64,000 nucleotides of DNA from Serinus canaria (Eukaryota; Chordata; Aves; Passeriformes; Fringillidae): NCBI RefSeq assembly GCF_022539315.1, contig NC_066315.1, forward strand, positions 93,531,990 through 93,595,989, given 5' to 3'. Shown in pieces: positions 1-9,930 of this stretch (the first letter of the stretch is position 1; each line of letters opens with the position of its first letter). Under the pieces are notes generated by a model. That model did not search any database. It saw nothing but the letters and a program-made list of their open reading frames with translations, and was not told where the DNA came from. The position numbers and the translations under genes were made by a program.

Positions 1-960
1 ACACATTCGGATCCCAGGGCTCTCAGACAGTCTCAACTGATAGACAGACACATCGAGCTGCTTTTCCTGCTTCAGTTTGTTACTCCTCCTCCTCTTGCCC
101 ACGTCACCCTGACAATTACAAATAGGTCTCACACAAACCCATACCTGTCAATCTTTTTAATTGCTTTGTTTTCATTTTTTTCCCTTTCCCAGAGCTAAAC
201 AATATGACAAAAAAAAAAGTCTTAATACAGCACGGCATAAAAGATTCCTCATGTGAGACACGCGTTGAGGGGGTTGTTATTATAATCCACTTGCTGAAGT
301 GCTGTGCAAGACGCATGTGCTGATTTAACTTCAGCAAAGGTCTTCTTCCAGCAAACTTAAAAAGAGAAAGGAAAAAAAAAGAGGCAGGCAGGAGATGATA
401 CTTCGCCGTGGCACACGTCTACCCAGCATTGAATTAAAAATGATTTATGGGAGATTACAGTTCATCCTTACTTTAAAATACCAACAGATTGCAGAGCGAG
501 AACTGCAGCATATGAAACATACTGCTAATACATTTTGCACAGTATGTGTCTGGGGATTTATATAATGTTAGCTGCGAGAACAGAAGGGTTCTTCCCTTTT
601 TTTTTTTTTTTTAAGTCAAGAAAGCAAATAAAAACTACCCAGCTGATTCCTAAAGGAAAGCACTTGGAACTGCAGTTTTGTTCTTTTTCGGGCAGAAGGG
701 GATTTTCTTTCTTCTTATTACCGCACAATTAAGCATTGAGCTGTTTATACTGGTAGGATGGAGTTAATTCTGGGAACTACATGCGACATCAATGCAACAT
801 CTCTATTATATTGCCTTTCTTCACGCAGTTGTACCAAGTTGGGATTGGCGGCTCTATCACAACACTGACTTCGGTCCCTTAACCCAGTTGATTCCCTGCG
901 CAGGTTCCCTCACCCAAACGTAACCTACAGCGAGAGATGACTAATTTTTTTTCTTCTTCT
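1..960. other. Upstream flank without a recognisable gene
   Basis: Mixed-composition DNA left of the promoter. Open frames are short and low-complexity. I looked for the short first coding exon expected of a divergent TSHZ1 on the - strand and did not find it. If the neighbour is conserved, this part could be its intron or 5' flank. Confidence 0.5.
842..848 (-). promoter_or_regulatory. Inverted CCAAT box candidate (NF-Y type)
   Basis: GGATTGG on the + strand is CCAATCC on the - strand. It lies about 240 bases left of the upstream CpG block and would suit a leftward transcript. A single short motif is weak evidence. Confidence 0.25.
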
Positions 961-967
961 CTCTCTC

Positions 968-1431
968 TTTTTTTTTTTTTTTTTTTTTTAGAAGAAAGAA
1001 AGAAGCAAGGAGGGAAAGGGAGAGTGAGATGTTCTGGCAGGGATCGGAGGAAACCCCTGCGACCCAAGCAAACTGACAGCAGCCTGTTACCCTTCCCTCC
1101 CGGCAGGACGGCGACGGCGGGAAGAGCTTCGCCCGTTTAAATCCCCTCCCGCGGCAGGCGCGGAGCCGCCGCCGCCGTCTCGGGGTTGATTCGTAGCACC
1201 TTGCGAGGAAGTGAAACGTTTCGCACGGAAGGGGCGGAGCGTCCGCCCGCGGGCAGCGGCTCCTCGGCGGCGGCTAATAACAACATTAGGAGATTAGCTC
1301 TACAACTTCTCCCCACTTCTCTAACCTTTCCTGGCCGATAATTTACCGTGCTTTCTTCCTACTTTTTTTTTTTTTTTAATTTTATTTTATTTATTCCTCC
1401 TTTCCTTTTTTTTTTTTTTTTTTTTTTTTTT
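968..1431. repeat. Three T homopolymer tracts flanking the upstream CpG block
   Basis: T22 at 968-989, T15 at 1363-1377 and T26 at 1406-1431 surround the CpG-rich block at 1080-1290. Long poly(dT) disfavours nucleosomes, and such runs are also prone to length errors in assemblies. Confidence 0.85.
1080..1290. promoter_or_regulatory. CpG-rich upstream promoter block of PTGR3, possibly shared with a divergent neighbour
   Basis: This is a dense CpG block lying 640-850 bases upstream of the first ATG. It contains a GC box (GGGGCGGAGC, 1231-1240) and an ETS/IRF-like composite (GGAAGTGAAAC, 1207-1217) that overlaps the palindrome GAAACGTTTC (1213-1222). It is flanked by T homopolymers. In human, TSHZ1 starts divergently close to PTGR3, so this block may serve both directions. 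That is inferred from synteny, since no TSHZ1 exon is visible here. The transcription start cannot be placed from sequence. Confidence 0.55.
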
Positions 1432-1464
1432 GGGTTGGGAGATACCCTCTTTTTGTAAACTAAA

Positions 1465-3060
1465 GAACGGGGCGGGGGGGGGCTAATCCGAGGCGTTTCT
1501 CTCTGTCCGTCTGTCTACCCCCCTCCCCCTCCCCTGTTTTTAAACCCCTTAGTCAGAGGCAGGGTGCAAACTAAAAGCCACCACCACCACCATCTCCTCT
1601 AGGAGATACTTTGGCCTGCAGCACACCTGCCTCGCTGGCAAGGCAGAGCCGGTAGGCAGGGCCGGCCTCGCCCCTCGGTAGTGCCCGCGGTGGCAGAAGA
1701 CGAGCGGCTGCTGCAGGGGGACCATCTTGCCGCGGCTCCTCCGGCGGCGTCTCCGTGCGGCGGAGGGGCTGGCTGGGAGGGGAGGGAGAACCTGCTTCTC
1801 GGGGGCTCTGTTTACGTACACACATAGCTGCGAGCGGGGAGTTTCTCCTGCCGGCGCGTCCTGCGAGCTGCCTGGAGAATTCCGAGTCGGAGCTCTGCCG
1901 AGCGGGGCGGGAGAGGAAAGCCGAGGCAGGGCATGAGTTATAGCGCAAAAAGCGGCGTTTCGCTGAGCTCCCGGGCAGCGCGGTGGTGGTGGCGGCAGCA
2001 GCCGTCCGGCGCCGCGGCAGCTCCTGCCTGGTCCTTCGGTAGCAGCTGGTCGCGGCCCATCCTGGACATGTCCTACTCCCGTCAGTTTCTGGATTTCCAG
2101 GGCTCGTCTATCCCCAGCTCCATGAAGAAGCTGGTGGTGACGAAGCTGAGCCAAAACTTCAGGGAAGCGGTCACCCTGCAGCAGGACTCGCCCGTGCCAC
2201 TCCCGGGAGACGGAGACCTCCTGGTCAGGAACAGGTGAGCCCCCGCCCGCCCCCCCGCGCCCCGGCCCCGCGGCCCCCGCCGACTCCTGGCGCCTTGTGG
2301 CCTGCTCTCTCCTCACTTCGGAGACCGGCTCCAGAGTTGCACCAGCCGCCATCTGGCGACTGTTAATTTCATTTTATTGTTGTTGTTTTGAACGGCTGGT
2401 GCTACAGCTCTGTCACCCTATCCACGTGTGTGGGGGTGACACTTCCTCCTCCTGTGGCTGGGCTGTGTGTGTTGTCTGTCTGTGCGCGCTGCTCACGGCG
2501 TGCGCCTGCCCGAAGGAAGAGAAAACATCCCAGGGCCTCTGTGCCATAGGGGGAGCGGGGGGGGGAAGAGTCGAGTGTTATGTTCGGGGTGTGCCAAGCA
2601 GGGAGTGAGACGGAGGAAGCGCTCGCAGGGCCCCTCCCTGGGGCCTGCCCGGGCCCGTTGCACGCACGTCGTGCCCGGGGCATGAGTGTGTCCCCGGCGC
2701 ACCCGCACAGCGCCCCTGCATCGCGGTGTGCGGGCGGGCCTAGCCCCGCCGCTGTGTCCTCCGCGCGGCCCCGCTGCCCTTCACGCCGCTCTCCGGCCTC
2801 GCCCCCGCGCAGCCGTGAGTCACCGGGGAGGCCGCGGCCGGGCCCGCCGCCTGGGCAGCCCCGGCACCACCCCCAGCCCTGCGCGCCAAGCGCGGGCGGC
2901 GCGGAGGGGGCAGGGCAGCCTCGGCCTCCCTCGCAGGACGCGGGCCCGCAGTTGTTGGTGGCTTTTAGAGAGGAGCCGGGTCGGGCGAAGTGTGAGGAGG
3001 TGACATTTTGCTTAGCATAATACACCGTAAATCCCACGTCCGGCGCGGTGACCAGCTCCC
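1465..3060. promoter_or_regulatory. PTGR3: CpG island covering PTGR3 5' UTR, exon 1 and start of intron 1
   Basis: The GC- and CpG-rich sequence begins with a G-rich GC box (GGGGCGGGG, 1469-1477) and continues through the 5' UTR, exon 1 and the first 800 bases of the intron. YY1-like words occur before the ATG (CCATCTTG, 1722-1729) and just inside the intron (GCCGCCATCTGG, 2345-2356), a typical arrangement around TATA-less start sites. I see no convincing TATA box. There is no ATG between about 1031 and 1933, so any start site in that interval gives a leader without upstream AUGs. Confidence 0.75.
1933..2234 (+). CDS. PTGR3: PTGR3 (ZADH2) prostaglandin reductase 3, coding exon 1
   Basis: This exon encodes residues 1-100 plus two bases of codon 101 of a 408-residue protein. 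From Met46 onward ([12 protein letters not shown]) it matches the start of vertebrate PTGR3/ZADH2, an MDR-superfamily enzyme known to reduce the double bond of 15-keto-prostaglandins with NADPH. ATG 1933 is the first ATG of any frame since about 1029, and an in-frame TAG lies upstream at 1825-1827. The next ATG of any frame is the in-frame one at 2068 (Met46). Residues 1-45 have no counterpart of that length in human PTGR3, which has only about 14 residues before the same Met. They are rich in Ser, Ala, Trp and Arg, with a WWW triplet at 18-20. The exon ends in CAG followed by GTGAGC, a canonical donor in phase 2. The identity is secure; which of the two Met codons is used is not. Confidence 0.93.
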
Positions 3061-5783
3061 CGTGAAATGAAGACTCCGAGGACAAAACGTGCCTCCCCCC
3101 ACAGCTGTCTCCATAAAACCTGTTTGTTCTCGGTGGCTCCTTCCTAGACGCCGTCCTTCCTTGCGCTAAAACTAAGTCTTTTGAAGTTCAGGGGTTTCTC
3201 TGCTCACGAGGGAAAGCCGAAACTCCGGGAACTTTGGAGCAGACTGCGTGGCTGGCACGGGAGAGAGCAGCGCTCTCAGGTCCTTGTCAGGCAAGGAAAT
3301 CGTAGTAACACATAGTTTGCCATGTTCGCCGTGGGAGCTCAAATATATTAAGCAGCACTAAGTTGGCTGTAAAACAATGCTGCGAGGTCTGCTAAGGCAG
3401 TGTGTGACTGTGCGCGTATGTGTGACTTGTATGTATCCATATGTAAAACACAAATACAGGGCAAAGAAGTGATAAGGAGAAAGAACAGGGGTTCTTCCAG
3501 GAGCTGACGAGAAAGCTGCTGTGGCACTTAATTCGATGCTGACATCTCCCACTGGCATTTGTGAGACCCAAATTCCCTCCAAACCTCAGCAGTCTAAGAC
3601 ACTATGTTGCTGCATCCACTAACGACTGAAAGAGTAAAGGCGTGCAACAGCCAACAGGCTGGAGTTGAATTCCTTTCTGTGGAAGAGGTCGAAAGACTTT
3701 GAGATACAAGTAGCAAGTACTCGAGTGATGCAAGGCAGAGCGACATCCTTGTTTCTCAACTCCCCTCCCTCCCACACGTGCACTTGGAGTCTTTCTCATC
3801 CCACTCCCCCACCTGCCCTCCTGTAAATTTTAAAAATTTATTCCTTTTTTTTTTAACAGCTTCCAATGTATCTCTTCCCTTCTCCCTCTTCTCCCTCTTT
3901 TTGCTGAATGGGTTCCCTGGGTGCTCGTGGGACATGCACACTTCATGGTAAAAGGGCTCACAAGGTAAAAGGTACCACACTAAAGACAGGAGCTGGTCCA
4001 CAGATTCAGGCAGGCAATTGCTGGTCTTTAACACATCAGCCTGTTACACACATGTTCCTCTATTGGTACATGCCTGTGTGGGGATGAAGGGGAGGAAGAG
4101 GTGAGTGATGAAGTCTAGATGTAAAGTTCATACATTTTGTATTGCTTGTGGCATTTCTTCTTTCTTTACTTTTCCTTTCTGAAGAATTTCACAGAAGACA
4201 CAGAATTACGTTACTGTAAAACATTCACTGTGTTCAAGCTGCAGCACAAAGCAAGTTCTGAATGTTTTCCCCTCTCTCTGTCACTCTGAGGAAGGACTAA
4301 CCCATCCTGAAGGGATGAGTCCCTGACTATTTAGTTTTTAAAAAAAAACTAACAACCAAGCTCAAGTACGACTATACATTTTCTAATAGGTAGAAGCATA
4401 CAATTAAAAACAAAACAATGAAAGACTTGGGTTCCAAGAGGGCATTTTCAGATTTGTTCATTTTAGTCCCAGTCACGCCCATGAATAGTATTAATTGCTT
4501 TTAGCTTTTCATGCAAAACAATCGTCATTCACCACAATAAAATCTGGTTTGGGATTTATGGGAATAGGAAATTAAAATCTGTGTGTGGATAGATATTTTA
4601 AAATAAGATGCAGTTAGGGGAAACTTTCTTCTGCTTTAGAGAGCTGTGCCAGCAACTCTTGTTTCTACTTTTTTACACAGAAAAAAAACCACCTCTTCTT
4701 TTACTCAAAAATCCTTCAGAATTAGAAATTAATTTAAGCTATTTTTTTTTCTTTGATTCTGTGTAGGAGAGAAAGGGAAGGGGAAAAGGTGATAAATCCC
4801 CGGTGAAGCCATTTAAGTTTTGTATTTCTGTTTGTCCTGTTTTCTGGAGAGAAAAGAGGGGCGGGTGTGGAAGCAAGGGTTTTCCATTTCATTGCAGAAG
4901 AAGGGCCGAGGGCTGTGGAAGTTTGGTCCTTCTTAAAGTTGTTGGAGGATTTTCGAGATTTTATTGATGAAGTGACACATTTCATTGCCAAAATAACTGT
5001 AAGAATTTACTCTTGGGCTGGAAGATGGGAACAAAGTTTATAGAAAAAGGGACCAAGAGGGGTTGAGAAAGTTTCTTTTTTTGAACCAGGGGACTAAAGG
5101 GATAGATCCCAGTGGGAAAAGTGGAGGGCTATTCCCGCTGGGTGTTTGGTCTAAATAATGTTTTTCTTGCGTAGTACTGGTTTGGATGACTTTGTTTTGT
5201 CTGTGTTTAAGGCTGTGATGCTGGTTTTCGGTGTCTCACTCTTTGTTGTGGTACACAAAACAGCATTTCTTCCCCCCTGGCAGCGTCCTCCTGTTTTCTA
5301 TAATAAACAGTACGAGGGGTTTCAACACTGTTGAGTATAAATAAAGCGGGTGACTCAATGTGCATAATTATTTCGAGAAAAGCCAATCTCAGGCTTTTTT
5401 CACACCCTGCCTCAGGTTTGCATCTTGAAATGAAAGGGGCAAAACTCAACTGGTAACTTCTAAATTAAAGGACAGATTTAAAGTAAGAAAGTGAATGAAG
5501 GCAACATAAAAGATCTGAAAGATGTCTTAAAACCCACTAGCACCCCAAGTAATTGTTTCTGTGCTCTCTACTTTCCTCAGTCTCAGAAGTTAGTAAACTG
5601 ATCTTCAACTTGTAATTCATACTTTTTCCTACTTTTAAAAGCAAAATAATCAGTGAAACTGCACGCACATCCTACCACCTCACTTCTGTCAGCTGGAATG
5701 ACAAGGCAAATTAGACACTATGTTTTAATCCAGACGGTGCGTATGATCATTTTAATGTGCAAGGAATCTAAGACTAAACAATC

Positions 5784-5788
<5 letters not shown>

Positions 5789-5817
<29 letters not shown>
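5789..5817 (+). repeat. A29 homopolymer
   Basis: Uninterrupted run of 29 A in PTGR3 intron 1, about 170 bases before the intronic CpG-rich block. No retroelement body could be recognised to its left, so it is recorded as a simple homopolymer. Confidence 0.9.
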
Positions 5818-5819
<2 letters not shown>

Positions 5820-5979
5820 GCCTGTGGGGGAAAGAAGCCCGTACAACGCGACCAGGAGTTTTGAGTTTGCACACAATAAAAAGGAGGTTTTTAAAAAAAA
5901 TAGGGGGGGAGGGCTAGACAGCAGGCTGCGCTGATTGATAGTGATGAACCCAGAAGCCCAGGGAGGATCATTTCCCGTG

Positions 5980-6790
5980 GCACAGCCGCCCCGCAGAGAC
6001 GGGGAGGGAGCGGGTGTGCGAACACGCGTGTCTGTACGTGTCTGTGTGTGTGTGCACGGATGAATGTGCTGGGCAGGTGGTGGCCAGCCCCGCGGAGAGC
6101 CCGCATCTCCTGCCCGGCGCGGCGGGGAGCGGCCGGGCAGCCCCAAATTGCGCTGCTGCCCCCGCAGCCGCACGCACAAGTTGCGCTGCGGCCCGGGCGG
6201 GAAGGGTTCGCATCCTCTCCGGCTGCAGAACAAAAGCAGCGGTGCGTGTGCTGGAGCCCTGTTCGGCAGGCGCCTTGCCCACCGCACGACTTGCTCCTTC
6301 CCCGCACGCAAAGTTTTTGTCCTCAGAGTGTTTGGTTGTTCTACCTGCCTTTGTGCTCCGGTCGGCACCGGGCAGCGCCGAGAAAGGGAAGGTCTTAAAA
6401 ACGGGAGGACTTGTTCTCCTGTCGCTGCGCTGCCTGCCCGTGGCGGGGTGCGCTGCCCCAGCCGCGGGCGCGGCTGCTCCGCGTCCTACCAAGGCAGACG
6501 CGCGCCGGGAGCGGGAGGAGCGAGGCTGAGTCCAGCGGGGAGCCGGGACCTCCCTTGCGGCTTGGGGCCGGGGGCACAGCGGGCGCCCTAGGCTGGCCTT
6601 GCAGCTGCCGAGAGCCCCGACTAGGCGAAGCCGTGAGGGCGGTGAGGGGGCGAGCACAGCTCCCCACCGGGCTCTCACCCTCCTCTGTCCTCCCCAGAAG
6701 TTGGGGTGTAAGGGCGGGAGGAGGCTGGTGCAGCGCCGGCGCGTCTCGTCTGGCGCCCGAGGGACGCGGTCTGCCTCGGAAGCTGCAACT
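5980..6790. promoter_or_regulatory. Second CpG island inside PTGR3 intron 1
   Basis: About 800 bases are strongly GC- and CpG-rich, separated from the promoter island by roughly 2.9 kb of ordinary sequence and bounded by AT-rich DNA. An isolated intronic CpG island of this kind often marks an alternative or non-coding promoter, here possibly for a neighbouring leftward gene or an intronic transcript. Open frames on both strands are GC-driven and contain no recognisable domain. Confidence 0.6.
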
Positions 6791-7559
6791 CCGTTACCAA
6801 TTTTTATACATCTTTTAGCACTCCTGTACGGGAGTCACGGCAGAGCGGGATAATAGAAGATTTTTTTGTGTCTGCGGACAAGACGTAGGCATTTTTTGTT
6901 GCGGCAGAGCGGCGAGTTAAAGGCAGGATTACCGAGAGCTACAGTCACTTTTACCTATTTTATGCATGGATATGTTTACGCTTACGTGGCTTTTTATACA
7001 TAACGTTGGTGAAAGTTTGAAGCTCCCCATGCTGTAAAGAATGAAGAATATCAAAAGGAGCAAAGCGGTTTTAGTTCTCCCCGCTCTGTGTGCAAGCAAT
7101 TTAAAACTACCCACATATACGAGCTGAGCTTGTTGCTAACTGCAACAATGAAAAGTGCACTGTTTGCCTACTTCTGCAGCTTTTGCATGGTGTCAAGTAC
7201 ACCTTTTAGGTTGTCACATCCACACATAGTAACAGTCCTGGCATTTGCTGTTTCATGTGTTTCTTTTTTACATTTTCCAGTTAGCAGAACCTTCCCCAGT
7301 CTCTCTTCTCTTGCCTGTGTAGATAGTTACTTTAAAAAAAGATCTTTGTATTTGAGCTTGATCATAACTTTGTCTTAGGCATTATCTCCTAGCGCTTAAT
7401 CGAGTTGTGAGAATATCTTTATCTTTATCTAAAAAAAAAAAAAAAAAAGCCATCCATTTTCACCTGTTAGAGGTCAGTAGGACTTGATATTCAGTTTTAC
7501 AATTTTACTCCTTCTGTGCAAGGTTGTTTTGATGTGTTGCAAGTAATTTATATAAAGAA

Positions 7560-7740
7560 AAATATTTTAACATTGACATTAGCTACATCAAAAGGCAAAT
7601 TTGCTGCAGTGACTCCATCAATTAAAAAGTACTTGCCTACAGTAACATGACCTTGCAAATGACATCGATAGTTAATATGATCGTTAGTCATTAACAGTAT
7701 TATTATATTCAAAAATATAAATTTGTTGCCAGAATCCACA
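7560..7740. promoter_or_regulatory. Candidate conserved regulatory element in intron 1
   Basis: AT-rich unique sequence with a nuclear-receptor half-site type word (TGACCTTG, 7648-7655), a CUT/ONECUT core (ATCGAT, 7664-7669) and several AATTA/TTAAT homeodomain words, about 400 bases before the exon 2 acceptor. Conservation was not tested. Confidence 0.25.
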
Positions 7741-8150
7741 TATTTACTGCTCTGCATGTTTCATTCTTCTTTGTTTTCAAATCTTGTATGAAGTGGTCAG
7801 TTAATTTTCACGCTTTAATCTTTTACAGATTTATTTTCAGCTTCTTTAGCTTGGTCAAGTGGACCTAAGGAAAATATAAGGAATTTTGTTTTGTTCTGGG
7901 TTTGGGTTTTACTTTTTACAGCTTCTTGTTGTTTCTTTATGTTTAGAAAATTTGTCTGTAATTCTAGAATAACATAATGGAAACTATGGAAGTCTGATGA
8001 AAGTAATCTTTGGAGTCTGCTCGTTATTCAAATATACAGAGAATTGGAACAAATCTTGTATTTATCCCACAAATTTGAATATAAGGTTTCTCATACAATG
8101 AAAACTTGGTAAGGAGTAAATCTCGTTAAAACATTTTTGTTTTCTTCTAG

Positions 8151-9075
8151 ATTTGTCGGCATCAATGCATCTGATATAAACTACTCAGCTGGTCGATATG
8201 ACGCCTCAGTTAAACCCCCCTTTGATATAGGCTTTGAAGGTGTCGGTGAAGTGGTAGCATTAGGACTCAGTGCTAGTGCAGATTACACGGTGGGTCAGGC
8301 TGTGGCCTATGTGAAAGCAGGTTCCTTTGCTGAATACACAGTTGTGCCGGCCAGACAAGCAGTCCTTCTACCCTCAGTGAAACCCGAGTTTCTCACTTTA
8401 ATGGTAAGTGGCGCAACTGCATACCTCAGTTTGAAAGAGCTGGGAGACCTGTCTGAAGGCAAGAAGATTCTGGTGACAGCAGCAGCTGGAGGAACAGGCC
8501 AGTTCGCTGTGCAGCTTGCAAAGAAGGCAAAATGCCATGTAATTGGAACCTGCTCCAGTGATGAAAAGGGTGGCTTTCTGAAATCCATTGGCTGTGACCG
8601 TACCATCAACTATAAAACTGAAAATGTGGAATCTGTGCTTAGGAAGGACTACCCCGAAGGTGTGGATGTGGTGTATGAATCTGTTGGAGGAAAGATGTTT
8701 GACTTGGCTCTCAATGCCTTGGCTATCAAAGGGCGCCTGATAGTTATAGGGTTTATCGCTGGCTACCAAAACCCCACTGGCCTCCAGCCCATTAAAGCAG
8801 AGTTATTGCCAGCAAAACTATTGAAGAAGTCTGCTAGCGTCCGGGGTTTCTTCTTGAACCATTACCTTTCTGACTACAAAATGGCTCTGCAGCATTTGCT
8901 CAAGATGTATGAAAGAGGAGACCTGGTTTGTGAGGTGGACTTTGGAGACATGTCTCCTGAGGGCAAGTTCACTGGCTTGGAATCTGTATTCCGTGCTGTA
9001 GATTACATGTACATGGGAAAAAACATTGGAAAAATTGTAGTTGAATTACCTCACTCTGTCAACAGTAAGCTGTAA
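8151..9075 (+). CDS. PTGR3: PTGR3 (ZADH2) prostaglandin reductase 3, coding exon 2
   Basis: This exon completes codon 101 (AG|A, Arg) and encodes residues 102-408, ending in TAA at 9073-9075. It follows a pyrimidine tract and TTCTAG acceptor. The product is a zinc-independent medium-chain dehydrogenase/reductase of the quinone-oxidoreductase type. Residues 102-190 complete the N-terminal catalytic fold. The Rossmann nucleotide-binding motif AAGGTGQ is at 212-218, and SSDEK at 236-240 fits the NADPH phosphate-binding loop. VYESVGG is at 275-281, and GFFLNHYL in the substrate-side C-terminal region is at 333-340. The last three residues are SKL, a type 1 peroxisomal targeting signal also present in human PTGR3. 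I see no frameshift or premature stop. Family knowledge: 15-keto-PGE2 and related 15-keto-prostaglandins are converted to 13,14-dihydro forms, and the enzyme is linked to restraint of adipocyte differentiation. Similarity to the human protein, as remembered, is high throughout. Confidence 0.96.
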
Positions 9076-9930
9076 AAACAGAACAATGATATAAATCAGA
9101 AGAGAGAAAATGGGCACTTTATGCCTCAGATTTACTAGAAACAATATCTTTTTTTAAGCTTAGTAATGGATATTATATTAAAAAACAGCATTAAAGTGTT
9201 AATAAAAAGGGATGGGTTTGTTGGGGTTTTTTTCCGTTTATTTGTTTTTATTTTCTTAAAAGTGTTTAAATCAGTGGCTGTAGCAGGGACATAATGGGCC
9301 TGTGTTTGATATTGTCACTTGGGTTAGCATGAGACAAGAACATTGTTCTTGACAGAATAAGTCTTGATGCAGAGGCAGATTTAGTCTGTCAGCCTGATTT
9401 GATAAGACTTCATCTGTAGTTCAGCTCAGAAAAAAAATCTTTCAGCAATTTTGAGTCCCTGATTTAAAAATAAAATTTTTAGAACAAGAATAAGTAAAGA
9501 GTTGTATCTTTGGGTTGCTCTATTAATCTTTTGAAGTTTCTGGGAAAAAACTGCTCTTGATTTTCTGTCACAAACATGATAATCATAATTCAGTTGCATC
9601 ATGGATCATAGTAATATTCCTTGACTGGTTACACAGGGAAATTTATCCTCCAATTCTGACATGTCAGTAATATTAAGCAACTTGACTTTTTTTTTAATCC
9701 TGTCTTTCATAACTATAAACAACTGCGCAATTTTCTTTTAAATCTTTAACTACAAGTTGCAATATAGTCTCATTTTGTTGCCTTTTCATTTTCCACTGTT
9801 ACTGTTTATTGTCCAGTCTCCCCTTTAGTCAGTGTTTAAAGATTATTGGAATGGGATTTTGAGCCATGTTCATGTGTGTTCATGCCCTGTATATTTTTTG
9901 AAGATGAAATAAAGTTTTAAAAGCTATTTA
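9076..9930 (+). other. PTGR3: PTGR3 3' UTR (probable)
   Basis: AT-rich sequence directly after the stop codon. Possible early poly(A) signals occur at 9201-9206 and 9469-9474 (both AATAAA). The most convincing end is the AATAAA at 9908, giving a UTR of roughly 850 bases. Use of the earlier or any later sites is possible. Confidence 0.7.
9908..9913 (+). terminator. PTGR3: Probable main polyadenylation signal of PTGR3
   Basis: AATAAA lies about 20 bases after an upstream TGTA element (around 9887) and ahead of a TG/T-rich stretch (ATTTGTGG, from about 9934). This is the most complete poly(A) site arrangement downstream of the stop codon. Confidence 0.65.

Larger units (their letters stand above)
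2235..8150 (+). other. PTGR3: PTGR3 intron 1
   Basis: This is a GT-AG intron of 5916 bases in phase 2, with donor GTGAGC and an acceptor preceded by a T-rich tract. Its first 800 bases continue the promoter CpG island. The stretch 3061-5780 is ordinary mixed-composition DNA with a candidate regulatory block near 4440-4560 (octamer-like ATGCAAAA next to ACAAT). An A29 tract at 5789-5817 precedes a second CpG-rich block (about 5980-6790). The last 1.3 kb is AT-rich and contains an enhancer-like stretch at 7560-7740. Open frames inside the intron show no recognisable protein features and largely track GC content. Confidence 0.9.

Noticed and set aside
1..1300. First coding exon of a divergent TSHZ1 orthologue
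   Set aside because: Expected from human gene order, but the short basic N-terminal peptide of TSHZ1 is not encoded on the - strand here. It probably lies beyond the left edge.
1549..2352. 267-codon open frame on the - strand across PTGR3 exon 1
   Set aside because: It is antisense to a real exon in a CpG island, where stop codons are rare. It shows no domain and is rich in Arg, Gly, Ala and Pro as expected from GC bias.
2402..3085. Long - and + strand open frames in the first part of intron 1
   Set aside because: GC-driven frames of low complexity with no recognisable protein family.
5787..6853. Several overlapping open frames of 90-236 codons on both strands in the intronic CpG island
   Set aside because: All frames are open together, which reflects base composition. 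None resembles TSHZ1 or any other protein I know. The CpG island itself is kept as a finding.
8137..8150. Possible alternative start of PTGR3 just before exon 2
   Set aside because: It would need a TTG codon inside the splice-acceptor tract. The spliced frame from exon 1 explains the gene fully.
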